NCBI RefSeq assembly: GCF_000219215.1
Contig: NC_015723.1
Span: 2,046,001-2,110,000, forward strand
Direction of reading: 5' to 3'
Source: Cupriavidus necator N-1
GTDB taxonomy: Bacteria > Pseudomonadota > Gammaproteobacteria > Burkholderiales > Burkholderiaceae
Length of the DNA stretch: 64,000 nucleotides
Positions 8,240 through 18,856 of this stretch are shown piece by piece. Position 1 is the stretch's first letter, and every line of letters starts with the position of its first letter. Below the pieces are notes generated by a model that saw only the letters and a program-made list of their open reading frames with translations, did no database searches and was not told where the DNA came from. Both the position numbers and the translations under genes were made by a program.

Positions 8240-8983
8240 ATGAACCAGACAACGACCGCACTGCAAGGCGGGAAAGAGGCATTTGCTACTCGCGTAGGCC
8301 GCGTGCAGAGCTCTGCAATACGGGACCTGCTGAAGTACAGCAAGGCACCAGGCGTCATCTCGCTTGCCGGTGGCATCCCCGCACCGGATCTGTTCGATTC
8401 CGCAGGTCTTCGCGAAGCGCTGGCTGCAGTGCTTGACAGCGGCGATACCGCTGCGTTCCAGTACGGACTGACCGAAGGCGAGCCGGCGCTGCGCGATCAG
8501 ATCGCGCAATTGCTCCGGCTGCGCGGCATCGTAGCGGATCCGACCAGCATCCTGGTCACGTCGGGTTCACAACAGGGCCTGGATCTGGCCGCGCGCGCTT
8601 TGCTCAACCCCGGTGACACGGTGCTCGTGGAACGGCCGTCCTACCTCGCAGCGCTGCAGACCTTCGGCCTCGCCGAGGCCAGTATTATCTCCGTGCCATC
8701 CGACGAAGCAGGCATCGATGTGGACTGGATCGAGTCCTACGCTTCGCGTCATCCGGTCAGGGCTATCTACGTCGTCCCGAACTTTGGCAACCCGAGCGGT
8801 CGCACGCTCTCCCTGACGCGACGCCGGCAGCTCGTCGACCTTGCCGGTCGCGCCGGCACCTACATCATCGAGGACGATCCCTATGGAGAGCTGCGCCTCT
8901 GCGGCAACCCAGTAGCCAGCATCCTGGGGCTCGCCACCGGCAGTGCCGCGCAGTCCCGCGTCCTCTACTTGTCGTCGTTCTCC
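8240..8983 (+). pseudogene. Aminotransferase class I/II, N-terminal fragment (lost its PLP lysine)
   Basis: The frame starts at ATG 8240 with AGGGGATAG before it. It encodes 248 residues of a fold-type I aminotransferase of the 2-aminoadipate/LysN-like branch: VISLAGGIPAPDLF, QYGLTEGEPALR, VTSGSQQGLDLAARAL, PNFGNPSGRT and the PLP-contacting EDDPYGELR. Homology stops at VLYLSSFS, exactly one residue before the family's Schiff-base Lys, and the frame ends seven residues later in foreign sequence (TAG-like junction, stop at 9002-9004). The matching C-terminal end is found at 9632-9808. The gene is therefore split and inactive. Confidence 0.85.
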
Positions 8984-8987
8984 ACAC

Positions 8988-9366
8988 GGCGCGCTGATCG
9001 GTGAGACGTATGCACGCCTGGTAGCGGCGCATATCGTGACCTGCTACGGCAAAGGGCCTCGCGGTGGCGGCCGAATGCCGGCGTTGACTGCCGTGCGCAT
9101 GAAATGGCTGGATGAGTACATAGAAACGCACCTCACGCATCGGATCACGCTGGGGACCGTTGGCGCGGCAGGCGGGTCTCAGCCCCTACTATTTCACTCG
9201 CGTGTTCAAGGACGCCACTGGCCTGCCGCCCTCTCGATACGTCCTGCATAAGCGCATCGAATTTGCCTGCGCCGCCTTGCGCCGCGACGAGCTTTCGATT
9301 GAAAGTGTGGCGCTGGCCTGCGGCTTCAGCGACAGCGCGCAGTTCTCCAAGCAGTTCAGGAAGGTT
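8988..9366 (+). pseudogene. AraC-family regulator, C-terminal fragment with +1 frameshift
   Basis: Two overlapping frames together encode the linker and the two helix-turn-helix motifs of an AraC/XylS regulator. The first frame (8988 to about 9161) gives MKWLDEYIETHLTHRITL; the second gives ARQAGLSPYYFTRVFK, then LSIESVALACGFSDSAQFSK. One extra G at about 9162 puts them out of frame: removing it restores a continuous T-V-A-R-Q-A-G junction. No start codon or sensor domain precedes it, and the 3' end breaks off after F-R-K-V. It is dead debris lying inside the split aminotransferase. Confidence 0.8.
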
Positions 9367-9371
9367 GGCAC

Positions 9372-9500
9372 ACCGGCAAAGCGTGTAACGCCGAGCTCGT
9401 CGGCGACTTCCCGCAGCGTGCAGTCATCCAGCGTCATGAGGCACAGGCTGCCGAGCGGACGCACATAGCGCACGCTGTGGCCGCATCCGTTTGGCACATA
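9372..9500 (-). pseudogene. Inverted fragment, possibly an AraC-type sensor domain
   Basis: Read on the minus strand, about 43 codons encode YVPNGCGHSVRYVRP and then LMTLDDCTLREVADELGV. This resembles the cupin sensor region of some AraC regulators (a YVP-x-G-x-x-H turn followed by TLDD). It abuts the plus-strand AraC fragment head to head, consistent with an inversion, but the similarity is weak and from memory. It has neither a start nor a complete domain. Confidence 0.3.
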
Positions 9501-9631
9501 AGCGGTGGAGCCGCGACGCTGCACTTCAGTCCTTTGCCCAGGCGCCGGACAACTTCGTGCTCAACGCCTTCGAGGCGCTCGACCGGGAACTGCGCAACGG
9601 CAATCCCCTGTGGGCGCGCTTCGCGCCGCAG

Positions 9632-9808
9632 GTGGATGCCGCGCAGGTGCTGCCGGCCGCGATCAAGGCCGGCGTGACCTTTGTGCCAGGCGCGGCATTC
9701 TTTGCCGATAACCCCGAACACAATACGCTGCGCCTGTCCTACTCGACCGTCGACGCCACATCCGCCGAAATGGGCGCCGCGCGGCTGGCCCAGGCGCTGC
9801 GCGCCAGC
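9632..9808 (+). pseudogene. Aminotransferase class I/II, C-terminal fragment
   Basis: The 59 residues beginning VDAAQVLPAAIKAG continue through GVTFVPGAAFFADNP, LRLSYSTVDA and ARLAQALR. This is the standard end of 2-aminoadipate/MocR-type aminotransferases, where G-V-x-F-x-P-G and L-R-L-S-x-x are diagnostic. It belongs with the N-terminal fragment at 8240, and at least 100 codons between them, including the PLP lysine, are gone. The frame opens upstream at 9491 and continues to 10051, but the flanking translated sequence is not recognisable. Confidence 0.7.
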
Positions 9809-10088
9809 TGCAACGGCGTTCTGCCTTCGGCTACCGATGTACTGTTCCAGACCGGCGAGCACGCCATTGACGGGCACTACCTGATGGTCAAGCTCAATCC
9901 GCTCTCGATCGCGGAGCGCCGCATCGACGGCAGGCTACGTACAGATCTGCGGCGTACCGCCATCTGTCTATCGCATGGCGTGCAGGCGAGAGGAAATCGC
10001 GGGAATTGCATGAAACATGAGAAGCCCAACTCGCCTTCGCACAAGCGGTGAGGCGTGGATATCTCCAGAGCGCCAAGGCACCTGCGGC
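9809..10088. other. Unassigned sequence after the aminotransferase debris
   Basis: The plus frame continuing to 10051 contains DVLFQTGEHAIDGHYLMVKL, which looks protein-like but matches no family I recognise. It is probably another gene fragment within the rearranged block. No promoter or start was identified. Confidence 0.3.
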
Positions 10089-10844
10089 TCAAGCAATCAG
10101 CAGCTTCGTCCCGCGCTCCTTCAGCGCCGCCGCCAGTTCCGGCTCCGGCGCCATATCCGTAATCAGCCAGGCAGCCAGGTCGAAATGCTTGATGGTCACG
10201 CCGGTATTGCGCCCGAACTTGGTATGGTCAGCCACCACGCAGGCCACGTCGGCGGCCAGCAGCATGCGGCTGCGCAGCTCCGCCGCGGCGCGGGAGAAGT
10301 CGCAGATCTCGCCGCGCGGCGTGACGCCGCCGATGCCGACAAAGGCAAAGTCGGTGTGGTAGCGCGACAGCTGTTCGATGGTGTCCCAGCCGTGCGTGGC
10401 GTCTTCGTTGTCCTGCAGCTCCCCGCCCAGCACGATCACCCGGTTGCCGTTGCGCCGGCCCAGCAGCTGGGCGATGGCAAGGTCGTTGGTGTAGACCAGC
10501 AGGTTGTGGTGGCCATGCAGCGCCTGCGCCACCGCGTGGGTGGTGGTGCCGTAGTCGAGGATCAGGGAGGCGCCGTCGCGCACCAGCTCCGCCGCACGCA
10601 CGCCAATAGCGCGCTTGCCTTCGGCATTGACCGCGGCGCGGGTCTGGGTATCGGGCTCGGTGCGGTCCGAGGCCAGCGCGCCGCCGTGGGTCAGCACCAG
10701 CAGGCCGCGCGCGGCCAGCGCGTTGAGGTCGCGCCGAATGGTCTCGCGCGAGACGTCGAGCTCGGTCACCAGTTCGCTGATGGCCAGCGCGCCGGTGGCG
10801 GACAGCTGGTCGAGGATGTATTTCTGCCGTTGTTCGGCGAGCAC
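10089..10844 (-). CDS. DeoR-family transcriptional regulator
   Basis: This 251-residue regulator has an N-terminal DeoR winged helix (about residues 6-57; ISELVTELDVSRETIRRDL). Its C-terminal sugar-isomerase-like sensor domain contains LDYGTTTHAVAQAL and, near the end, ADHTKFG. The start is the GTG at 10844 with GGAG six bases upstream. It is 116 bp downstream of the phosphonoacetaldehyde dehydrogenase gene and on the same strand, so it may be co-expressed with the phosphonate genes. DeoR proteins usually sense phosphorylated sugars; a link to phosphonates is inference from position only. Confidence 0.87.
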   Translation of the reverse strand: MLAEQRQKYILDQLSATGALAISELVTELDVSRETIRRDLNALAARGLLVLTHGGALASDRTEPDTQTRAAVNAEGKRAIGVRAAELVRDGASLILDYGTTTHAVAQALHGHHNLLVYTNDLAIAQLLGRRNGNRVIVLGGELQDNEDATHGWDTIEQLSRYHTDFAFVGIGGVTPRGEICDFSRAAAELRSRMLLAADVACVVADHTKFGRNTGVTIKHFDLAAWLITDMAPEPELAAALKERGTKLLIA

Positions 10845-10960
10845 GGTGACTCCGGATTGGGGCGCGATGGGCGGGAAAATACCTGTTGGGCGCCGATTCT
10901 AGCGCAATGCAGGCAAAAGCCGGCGCAGTGGCCGGCTTGCCAGGGATGCGCCGCCTTTCC

Positions 10961-12424
10961 TCACCCCCACGGCAACGTAATCGTCTTCAGGTTGGTAAAG
11001 CTCTTTGCCGCCTCCTGCACGCCTTCCTTGTAGCCCAGCCCCGAATCCTTGATCCCCCCGAACGGCGTCAGTTCAATACGGTAGCCGGGCACCTCCCACA
11101 GGTTGACCGTACCCACATGCAGAGAATTGGCGATCCTGGTGAAATCCTCGATGCGGTTGGTACAGACGCCAGAGGACAGCCCGAACGCGGTGCCGTTGGA
11201 AATCCGGATGGCATCGCCCACGTCGCGGAAGGTGATGATCGGCGAAACCGGCCCGAAGGTTTCCTCGCGCACCACGGTCATCGACGGGTCCACGCGGTCC
11301 AGCACCGTCGGCGAATAGCTGGCGCCGTTGCGCTGGTTGCCCACCAGCAGCCGCGCGCCCTGCGCCACTGCCTCATTGACGCGGGCCTCGAACAGCTGCG
11401 CGGCCTGCTCGTCGATCACGGTGCCCATGTCGACGCCGCGGTCCATCGGGTCGCCGTATTTCCACGCGCGGGTCTTCTCCACCACCAGTTCGGTAAAGCG
11501 CGCGGCCACGGCTTCATGCACCAGCATGCGCTTGACCGCAGTGCAGCGCTGGCCGGAGTTCTTGTACGAGCCCTGCACCGCCAGGTCCGAGGCGCGGTCC
11601 AGGTCGGCGTCGTCCAGCACGATCAGCGGGTCGTTGCCGCCCAGTTCCAGCACCACGCGCTTGTAGCCGGCCTTGCTGGCAATGTACTTGCCGATCGCCA
11701 CGCCGCCGGTAAAGGTCACCAGGTCCACGGCGGGGTGCGTGATCAGCTCGTCGGCGATCTCGCGCGGGTCGCCGGTGATCACCTGCAGCATCTGCGGCGG
11801 CAGGCCGGCTTCATACAGCAGGTCGGCCAGGTAGAACGCCGACAATGGCACCTTTTCCGACGGCTTGAGCACCATGCGGTTGTTGGTGGCGATCGACGGC
11901 GCCACCTTGTGCGCCACCTGGTTCATCGGGTGGTTGAACGGCGTGATGGCACAGATCACGCCCAGCAGCGGCTCGCGCTGGGTCATCACGCGGCGCTTCT
12001 TGCCGTGCGGAGTCAGGTCGCACGAGAACAACTGGCCATCGTCGCGCAGCGCCTCGGTGGCGGCAAAGCCCAGTACGTCGGCGACACGGCCGATCTCATA
12101 CAGCGAATCCTTCTTGGACAGGCCGGATTCCAGCGTGATCAGGTCCGACGCTTCCTCAGTGCGCTCGCGCAGCAGCGCGGCGGCGCGGTTCAGGATGGCG
12201 GCGCGCTCATAGCGGGTCAGCGTGGAGCGGTAGGCCTGGACCACTTCGAAGGCACGGCGCACATCGTCCAGCGTGGCCTTGGGCACGGTACCGACCAGCG
12301 TGCCGTCATACGGATTGCGCACTTCGATCACGCGCTCGCGCACGATCTTCTGGCCGTCGATGCGCAGGGCCTCGGCGCGGAAATGGGGGTTGACGGCACC
12401 AGCGGGGAATTGGGGGGCGTTCAT
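10961..12424 (-). CDS. phnY: Phosphonoacetaldehyde dehydrogenase
   Basis: This 487-residue aldehyde dehydrogenase has [14 protein letters not shown] (the Asn of the active site), [16 protein letters not shown] (general base Glu) and [11 protein letters not shown] (nucleophile Cys). These motifs and the neighbours fit PhnY, which oxidises phosphonoacetaldehyde to phosphonoacetate with NAD+. GGAGGAG precedes ATG 12424. It is transcribed with phosphonoacetate hydrolase 42 bp upstream, giving consecutive pathway steps. Phosphonoacetaldehyde would come from the transaminase encoded at 18857. Without context it could be called a glyceraldehyde-3-phosphate or lactaldehyde dehydrogenase-like protein. 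Confidence 0.88.
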   Translation of the reverse strand: MNAPQFPAGAVNPHFRAEALRIDGQKIVRERVIEVRNPYDGTLVGTVPKATLDDVRRAFEVVQAYRSTLTRYERAAILNRAAALLRERTEEASDLITLESGLSKKDSLYEIGRVADVLGFAATEALRDDGQLFSCDLTPHGKKRRVMTQREPLLGVICAITPFNHPMNQVAHKVAPSIATNNRMVLKPSEKVPLSAFYLADLLYEAGLPPQMLQVITGDPREIADELITHPAVDLVTFTGGVAIGKYIASKAGYKRVVLELGGNDPLIVLDDADLDRASDLAVQGSYKNSGQRCTAVKRMLVHEAVAARFTELVVEKTRAWKYGDPMDRGVDMGTVIDEQAAQLFEARVNEAVAQGARLLVGNQRNGASYSPTVLDRVDPSMTVVREETFGPVSPIITFRDVGDAIRISNGTAFGLSSGVCTNRIEDFTRIANSLHVGTVNLWEVPGYRIELTPFGGIKDSGLGYKEGVQEAAKSFTNLKTITLPWG

Positions 12425-12466
12425 GTGTCTCCTCCGGTCAATACAGTTCGGTACGGCTCAATGCAC

Positions 12467-13789
<1,323 letters not shown>

Positions 13790-14500
13790 TCAGGCGGCAG
13801 CGCCTTTGTCGGCGCTGGCCGGGTCCACCGCGGCATGCATGCGGGCGCGGCCACGCTCGACGTGCTCGCGCATCAGGCGCGCGGCCAGTTCGCCGTCACG
13901 CGCGGCAATCGCCGAGACGATGGCGCGGTGCTCGCGGGTGGAGTCGGGCATGGCGGCGTGGCTGCCGGACAGCGCTTCGCGCCGGAACAGCGTCAGCTCC
14001 TTGACCAGGCGCCGGTAGGTATCCAGCAGCTTGCGGTTGCCGGCCAGTTCCACCATCCGGTCGTGGAACGCCAGGTTCAACCGCGTGTACTCATCGACAT
14101 CGCGCGCCTGGCTGGCGGCGCCCAGTGATTCCACCAGCGCGCGCAGTTCGCGCAGGCTCTCGGGCGTGATGCGGGCGGCCAGCTGCCGGCCGATGAACTC
14201 ATCCAGCACGGCGCGCAGCTCATAGATCTCATCGGCTTCTTCCACCGAGATGGCGCGCACGAACACGCCGCGGTTCTTCTCGGTGCGCAGCAGGCCGGCC
14301 TGCTCCAGCGCCCGGAAGGCTTCCCGCACCGGTCCGCGCGACACATTGAGCTGCCCTGCCACCTCGATCTCATTGAGCTTGGCGCCGGGGGGCAGGTCGC
14401 CCGACATGATCCGCAGTTCCAGTTCGCGCTGCACCAAGGTAGCCAGGGACTGGCTCTGCAGGATGGTGATTTCGCTTGCCAGCGGTGCTTGGCGTGACAT
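13790..14500 (-). CDS. GntR/FadR-type regulator of phosphonate use (PhnR-like)
   Basis: This 236-residue protein has an N-terminal GntR winged helix (about residues 20-85; LNEIEVAGQLNVSRGPVREAFRAL). A helical FCD effector domain follows, with the metal-binding pattern D-E, N-L-A-F-H-D and later H residues. It matches what I know of the Burkholderiales phosphonate-utilisation regulator type. It is first in the minus-strand unit (regulator, phnA, phnY) and divergent from the AEP transporter operon, so it probably controls both from the shared 264-bp intergenic region. GGGAG precedes ATG 14500. Confidence 0.87.
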   Translation of the reverse strand: MSRQAPLASEITILQSQSLATLVQRELELRIMSGDLPPGAKLNEIEVAGQLNVSRGPVREAFRALEQAGLLRTEKNRGVFVRAISVEEADEIYELRAVLDEFIGRQLAARITPESLRELRALVESLGAASQARDVDEYTRLNLAFHDRMVELAGNRKLLDTYRRLVKELTLFRREALSGSHAAMPDSTREHRAIVSAIAARDGELAARLMREHVERGRARMHAAVDPASADKGAAA

Positions 14501-14571
14501 GAAAACTCCCGTTTGTGACGGATTGCGGGATATCGAAAATCCTTATTGCCATTAAAGCAAGCGGTTTGTAT

Positions 14572-14583
14572 ATTGTCAACAAT
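14572..14583. promoter_or_regulatory. Candidate operator in the phn divergent promoter region
   Basis: ATTGT-CA-ACAAT is a small palindrome in an AT-rich stretch (about 14540-14590) that stands out from the GC-rich surroundings. It lies about 72 bp before the GntR-type gene and 180 bp before the transporter gene. Its TTGT/ACAA half-sites resemble operators of FadR-type regulators, so autoregulation is plausible. This is inference only. Confidence 0.35.
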
Positions 14584-14764
14584 CAAGACATCGGTGTAGC
14601 GCAGTTGGTGTCGTACGGAGCGCGGAAAACCAGGTATATGTCTTGCAAGTGTTGTAGCACAAGGGTTTCACGGTGATTCAATGTTGTGCGGCATGCCCCG
14701 CGGCAATGCAACATATTCACCAAATCGACACATATCTCCACCTACAATGCCAGAAGGAGTCCCC

Positions 14765-15799
14765 ATGCAACCGTCCTTCACATCCACCCTGCGCACCGCC
14801 GCCGCCATGCTTGCGCTAGCCGCCTCCGGCACGGCGCTGGCCCAGAAGACCACCCTCACCGTCTACACAGCGTGGGAGATCGAGACCCTCAAGCCGTACG
14901 CCGAGGGCTTTGCCAAGGTAGCGCCCGATATCGAACTGAAGTACGTGCGCGACTCCACCGGCGTCATCACCGCCAAGGCGCTGGCCGAAAAAGGCAACCC
15001 GCAGGCCGACGTTATCGCCGGGCTGGCGGCGTCGAGCCTGGAACTGCTCAAGCAGGAAGGGATGCTGGCGCCCTACGCGCCCAAGGGCTTCGAGAAACTG
15101 ACGCGCGACTACAGCGACAAGGCCACGCCGCCGTCGTGGGTGGGGCTGGACGTCTGGGGCGCCACCATCTGCTTCAACACCATCGAAGCCAAGAAGCGCA
15201 ACCTGCCGCGCCCCGAGACCTGGAAGGACCTGGCCAAGCCCGTCTACAAGGGCACCATCGTGATGCCCAACCCGGCCTCTTCCGGTACCGGCTTCCTGGA
15301 CGTGACCGCCTGGCTGCAGCTCTATGGCGAGCAGGATGGCTGGAAGTACATGGATGCTCTGCACGAGAACATCGCCCAGTACACCCATTCGGGATCCAAG
15401 CCATGCAAGCAGGCCGGCTCGGGTGAGTTCCCGATCGGCATCTCGTTCGAACTGCGCGCGCACAAGACCCTGGCCTCGGGCGCGCCGATCGAGATGATCT
15501 TCCCCAAGGAAGGCCTGGGCTACGACATCGAGGCTGCCGGCATCGTCAAGGGCACCAGGAAGATGGAGGCCGCGCAGCGCTATATGGACTGGCTGGCCAG
15601 CAAGGAGGCCAACCAGCTGTTTGCCAGGGACTGGGCCATCGTCGCCTACCCGGGCGTGGCGAGAAAGATCGAGACCATCCCGGCCAACTACGAGCAGATG
15701 CTGGTCAAGAACGACTTCAGCCATATCGCCAAGAACCGCGAGCGCGTGCTGACAGAGTGGCAGAAGCGCTATGCCAGCAAGTCGGAGAAGCAGCCCTGA
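14765..15799 (+). CDS. 2-Aminoethylphosphonate ABC transporter, periplasmic binding protein
   Basis: This 344-residue protein has a cleavable signal peptide (MQPSFTSTL..., hydrophobic core, cleavage near ALAQ). A mature domain of the Fe3+/AEP (AfuA/PhnS-like) binding-protein type follows, with TVYTAWEIE, ADVIAG and GIVKGTRK. The ATG at 14765 is preceded by AAGGAG, so I reject the longer frame from 14681. It heads the operon binding protein, ATPase, fused permease and phnW, which marks it as the AEP-specific type. Iron-binding relatives are the alternative by sequence alone; the context argues for AEP. Confidence 0.88.
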   Translation: MQPSFTSTLRTAAAMLALAASGTALAQKTTLTVYTAWEIETLKPYAEGFAKVAPDIELKYVRDSTGVITAKALAEKGNPQADVIAGLAASSLELLKQEGMLAPYAPKGFEKLTRDYSDKATPPSWVGLDVWGATICFNTIEAKKRNLPRPETWKDLAKPVYKGTIVMPNPASSGTGFLDVTAWLQLYGEQDGWKYMDALHENIAQYTHSGSKPCKQAGSGEFPIGISFELRAHKTLASGAPIEMIFPKEGLGYDIEAAGIVKGTRKMEAAQRYMDWLASKEANQLFARDWAIVAYPGVARKIETIPANYEQMLVKNDFSHIAKNRERVLTEWQKRYASKSEKQP

Positions 15800-15886
15800 G
15801 CGCCTGAGCGCCGTCCTGTACCGGCGCCCTCGCCCCGGGGCAGAGGACGCCGGGTCCCCCAACAGAACACACCGGGCCCACACGCC

Positions 15887-16999
15887 ATGCAGACCTCCCC
15901 ATCCACGGCCGAGACCTACCTCAGCCTGAAAGGCATCCACAAGCGCTTCGGCGGCAGCAGCGGCGCCTTCGTGGCACTCCAACATATCGACCTGGACGTG
16001 CGCCAGGGCGAGCTGCTGTGCTTCCTGGGCCCGTCGGGCTGCGGCAAGACCACGCTGCTGCGCATCATCGCCGGGCTGGAATCGCAGAGCGCCGGCACCA
16101 TCCACCAGGGCGGGCGCGACATCTCCACGCTGCCGCCGATGGAGCGCGACTACGGCATCGTGTTCCAGTCCTACGCGCTGTTCCCCAACCTGACGGTGGC
16201 GGACAACGTGGCCTACGGCCTGGTCAACCGCCGCATGCCGCGTGACCAGCGCCGCGCCCGCGTGGATGAGCTGCTGACGCTGGTGGGGCTGCCCGAGCGC
16301 GGCAACCAGTACCCGGCGCAGCTTTCCGGCGGCCAGCAGCAGCGCGTGGCAATTGCGCGCGCGCTGGCCACCTCGCCCGGCCTACTGTTGTTGGATGAGC
16401 CGCTGTCAGCGCTCGATGCCCGCGTGCGGGTGCGGCTGCGCAGCGAGATCCGCGCGCTGCAGCAGCGGCTGAACATCACCACCATCCTGGTCACGCACGA
16501 CCAGGAAGAGGCATTGTCGATGGCCGACCGCATCGTGGTGATGAACCAGGGCGCGATCGAGCAAGTAGGCACGCCGGCGCAGATCTACCAGCGCCCGGCC
16601 ACGCCGTTCGCCGCGGACTTCGTCGGCAAGACCAATATGCTGGGCGCGCGCGTCTGCGGCGACGGCGAGCTGCACCTGGGCGGCGTGCGCATGCGCTGCG
16701 CCGCGCCCCAGGGCTGTTGCGCCGACGAGGACGTGCAGGTGTTCTTCCGCCCCGAAGACGTCTGCGTGCGCGGCATCGAACAGCATGGCCCCAACGTGCT
16801 GGAGGCCACCGTCGACAAGATCGAGTTCCTCGGCGCGTTCTCGCGGCTGACGCTGCGCCTGCCTGACGCAGCGTCCGGCGCACTGTACGCCGACCTCTCC
16901 CTCAATGACCTGCACGAGCTGCGCCCGAACACCGGCGACCTGCTGCGCCTGGCCATTCCCGCTGACCGTATCCGCATTTTCCGCCACGCATGCGCATGA
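15887..16999 (+). CDS. 2-Aminoethylphosphonate ABC transporter, ATP-binding protein
   Basis: This 370-residue ABC ATPase has Walker A GPSGCGKTT, the Q-loop in VFQSYALFPN, the signature LSGGQQQRVAIARA, Walker B LLLLDEPLSALD and the switch H in THDQEE. A C-terminal TOBE-like domain (about 280-370) follows, as in importers of the PotA/FbpC group. It hydrolyses ATP to drive AEP uptake with the fused permease, whose frame overlaps its end. There is 87 bp between it and the binding-protein gene. Confidence 0.9.
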   Translation: MQTSPSTAETYLSLKGIHKRFGGSSGAFVALQHIDLDVRQGELLCFLGPSGCGKTTLLRIIAGLESQSAGTIHQGGRDISTLPPMERDYGIVFQSYALFPNLTVADNVAYGLVNRRMPRDQRRARVDELLTLVGLPERGNQYPAQLSGGQQQRVAIARALATSPGLLLLDEPLSALDARVRVRLRSEIRALQQRLNITTILVTHDQEEALSMADRIVVMNQGAIEQVGTPAQIYQRPATPFAADFVGKTNMLGARVCGDGELHLGGVRMRCAAPQGCCADEDVQVFFRPEDVCVRGIEQHGPNVLEATVDKIEFLGAFSRLTLRLPDAASGALYADLSLNDLHELRPNTGDLLRLAIPADRIRIFRHACA

Positions 17000-18816
17000 G
17001 CCTCACTGCGGCGCCGGCTACCACGTCTGCCACTACGTCTGCCACCATGCCGGCCACCGATACCGTCCCCGCCCCCGCCACCAGCGGGCCGGCCGGGCCT
17101 GCCAACCCTGGCGCGCAGCCCGCGCCGCCGGCCCTGGTCGCCACCGCGGTGCGCGCACACTGGACCGACCGCCTCGCCCACGTGCTGCTGGCGCTGGCCG
17201 CGCTGGCGCTTGCATGCTTCGTGCTGGCGCCGATCGTGATGATCCTGGCCAAGAGCGTGCAGAACCGCGACGGCAGCCTGGCCGGCATCGCGCACTTCCG
17301 CGCGTATTTCGAGTCGCCGGCGCTGCTGCGCTCGGTGTGGAACAGCCTGTGGGTCTCTGCCCTGGCCACCTGCATCACGGTGCCGCTGGCGTTCAGCTTT
17401 GCCTATGCGCTGACGCGCAGCCGCATCGCCTGCAAGGGCCTGCTGCGCAACCTGGCGCTGATCCCGCTGCTGGCGCCATCGCTGCTGGCGGCGATCTCCT
17501 TCATCTTCTGGTTCGGCAACCAGGGGCTGTTCAAGCCGTGGATGGGCAGCACCCAGATCTACGGGCCGCTGGGCATCGTGGCGTCGCTGGTGTTCGCCAC
17601 CTTCCCGCATGCGCTGATGATCCTGATCACCGCGCTGTCGCTGACCGACGCGCGGCTGTATGAGGCGGCCGATGCGCTGGGCACCTCGACCGTGCGCAAA
17701 TTCTTCACCATCACCGTGCCGGGCGCGCGCTACGGCCTGGTCAGCGCGGCCATGGTGGTGTTCACCTATGCGATCTCGGACTTCGGCATCCCCAAGGTGA
17801 TCGGCGGCAATTTCCATATGCTGGCCACCGACATCTACAAGCTGGTGATCGGCATGCAGGACTTCTCGCAGGGCGCGGTGGTATCGCTGATGCTGCTGGT
17901 GCCGGTGGCCGTCACCTACTACGTCGATGCGCGCGTGCAGCGCCGCCAGATGGCGCTGATGTCGGCACGCTCGGTGCCCTACGTGCCGCGCCGCAGTCGC
18001 CGCTTCGACCTGATCATGGCGGTGTTCTGCTGGCTGATGGCGGCGCTGATGCTGGCGGTGATGGGCATGGCGATCTACGCATCCTTCGTCAAGCTGTGGC
18101 CGTACAACTTCTCGCTGTCGCTGAACCACTACCGGGTGGGGCTGGTCGAGGGCGGCGTGGTCGATTCCTACCTGAACAGCCTGCGCATGGCGGGACTGGC
18201 CGCCGTGATCGGGCCGGTGTTCATCTTCGCCACCGCCTACCTGCTGGAGAAGACCCGCGGCATGGACTGGCTGCGCAGCTTCGTGCGGCTGATGGCGGTG
18301 CTGCCGATGGGCGTGCCGGGGCTGGTGCTGGGCCTGGGCTACATCTTCTTCTTCGTGCCGCAGGCCAACCCGATGCACGGGCTGTACCAGACGTTGGGGA
18401 TCCTGGTGCTGGTGACCATCGTCCACTATTACGCCTCCTGCCACCTGACCGCCGTGACCGCGCTCAAGCAGCTCGACAGCGAGTTCGAGGCCGTGTCCGC
18501 GTCGCTCAAGGTGCCGTTCTACAAGACCTTCTTCAAGGTCACGGTGCCGGCCTGCCTGCCCGCCATCCTGGAGATCTCGCGCTACCTCTTCATCAATGCG
18601 ATGACCACGGTCTCGGCAGTGGTGTTCCTGTACGGCGCCGACACCAAGCTGGCCTCGGTCGAGATCGTCAACCTGGATGAATCCGGCGACATCGGCCCCG
18701 CGGCGGCGATGGCGACGCTGGTGGTGCTGACCTCGGCCTTCGCCTGCCTGCTCTATTACCTGCTGCAACGCGTGCTCGATTGCAAGACCCAGGCCTGGCG
18801 CCAGGGCAACGACTGA
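16990..18816 (+). CDS. 2-Aminoethylphosphonate ABC transporter, fused two-domain permease
   Basis: This 608-residue protein carries two complete permease domains in one chain, each with its cytoplasmic EAA-type loop ([16 protein letters not shown] and [17 protein letters not shown]). About 12 membrane helices are expected. Putative AEP permeases of this fused kind are known in the family. The first 55 residues are Ala/Thr/Pro-rich and probably a flexible cytoplasmic leader. It overlaps the ATPase gene. ATG 16990 opens the frame, but the second ATG at 16996 forms an ATGA overlap with the ATPase stop and may be the true, translationally coupled start. Confidence 0.88.
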   Translation: MRMSLTAAPATTSATTSATMPATDTVPAPATSGPAGPANPGAQPAPPALVATAVRAHWTDRLAHVLLALAALALACFVLAPIVMILAKSVQNRDGSLAGIAHFRAYFESPALLRSVWNSLWVSALATCITVPLAFSFAYALTRSRIACKGLLRNLALIPLLAPSLLAAISFIFWFGNQGLFKPWMGSTQIYGPLGIVASLVFATFPHALMILITALSLTDARLYEAADALGTSTVRKFFTITVPGARYGLVSAAMVVFTYAISDFGIPKVIGGNFHMLATDIYKLVIGMQDFSQGAVVSLMLLVPVAVTYYVDARVQRRQMALMSARSVPYVPRRSRRFDLIMAVFCWLMAALMLAVMGMAIYASFVKLWPYNFSLSLNHYRVGLVEGGVVDSYLNSLRMAGLAAVIGPVFIFATAYLLEKTRGMDWLRSFVRLMAVLPMGVPGLVLGLGYIFFFVPQANPMHGLYQTLGILVLVTIVHYYASCHLTAVTALKQLDSEFEAVSASLKVPFYKTFFKVTVPACLPAILEISRYLFINAMTTVSAVVFLYGADTKLASVEIVNLDESGDIGPAAAMATLVVLTSAFACLLYYLLQRVLDCKTQAWRQGND

Positions 18817-18856
18817 CCTTCTCCTATCTCCACTCCTTCCCAATCAGGAGCTCACC

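Noticed and set aside
16585..18843. A 752-codon minus-strand open frame opposite the AEP permease
   Set aside because: Low-complexity His/Arg/Gln-rich translation with no family features; shadow of the permease gene.
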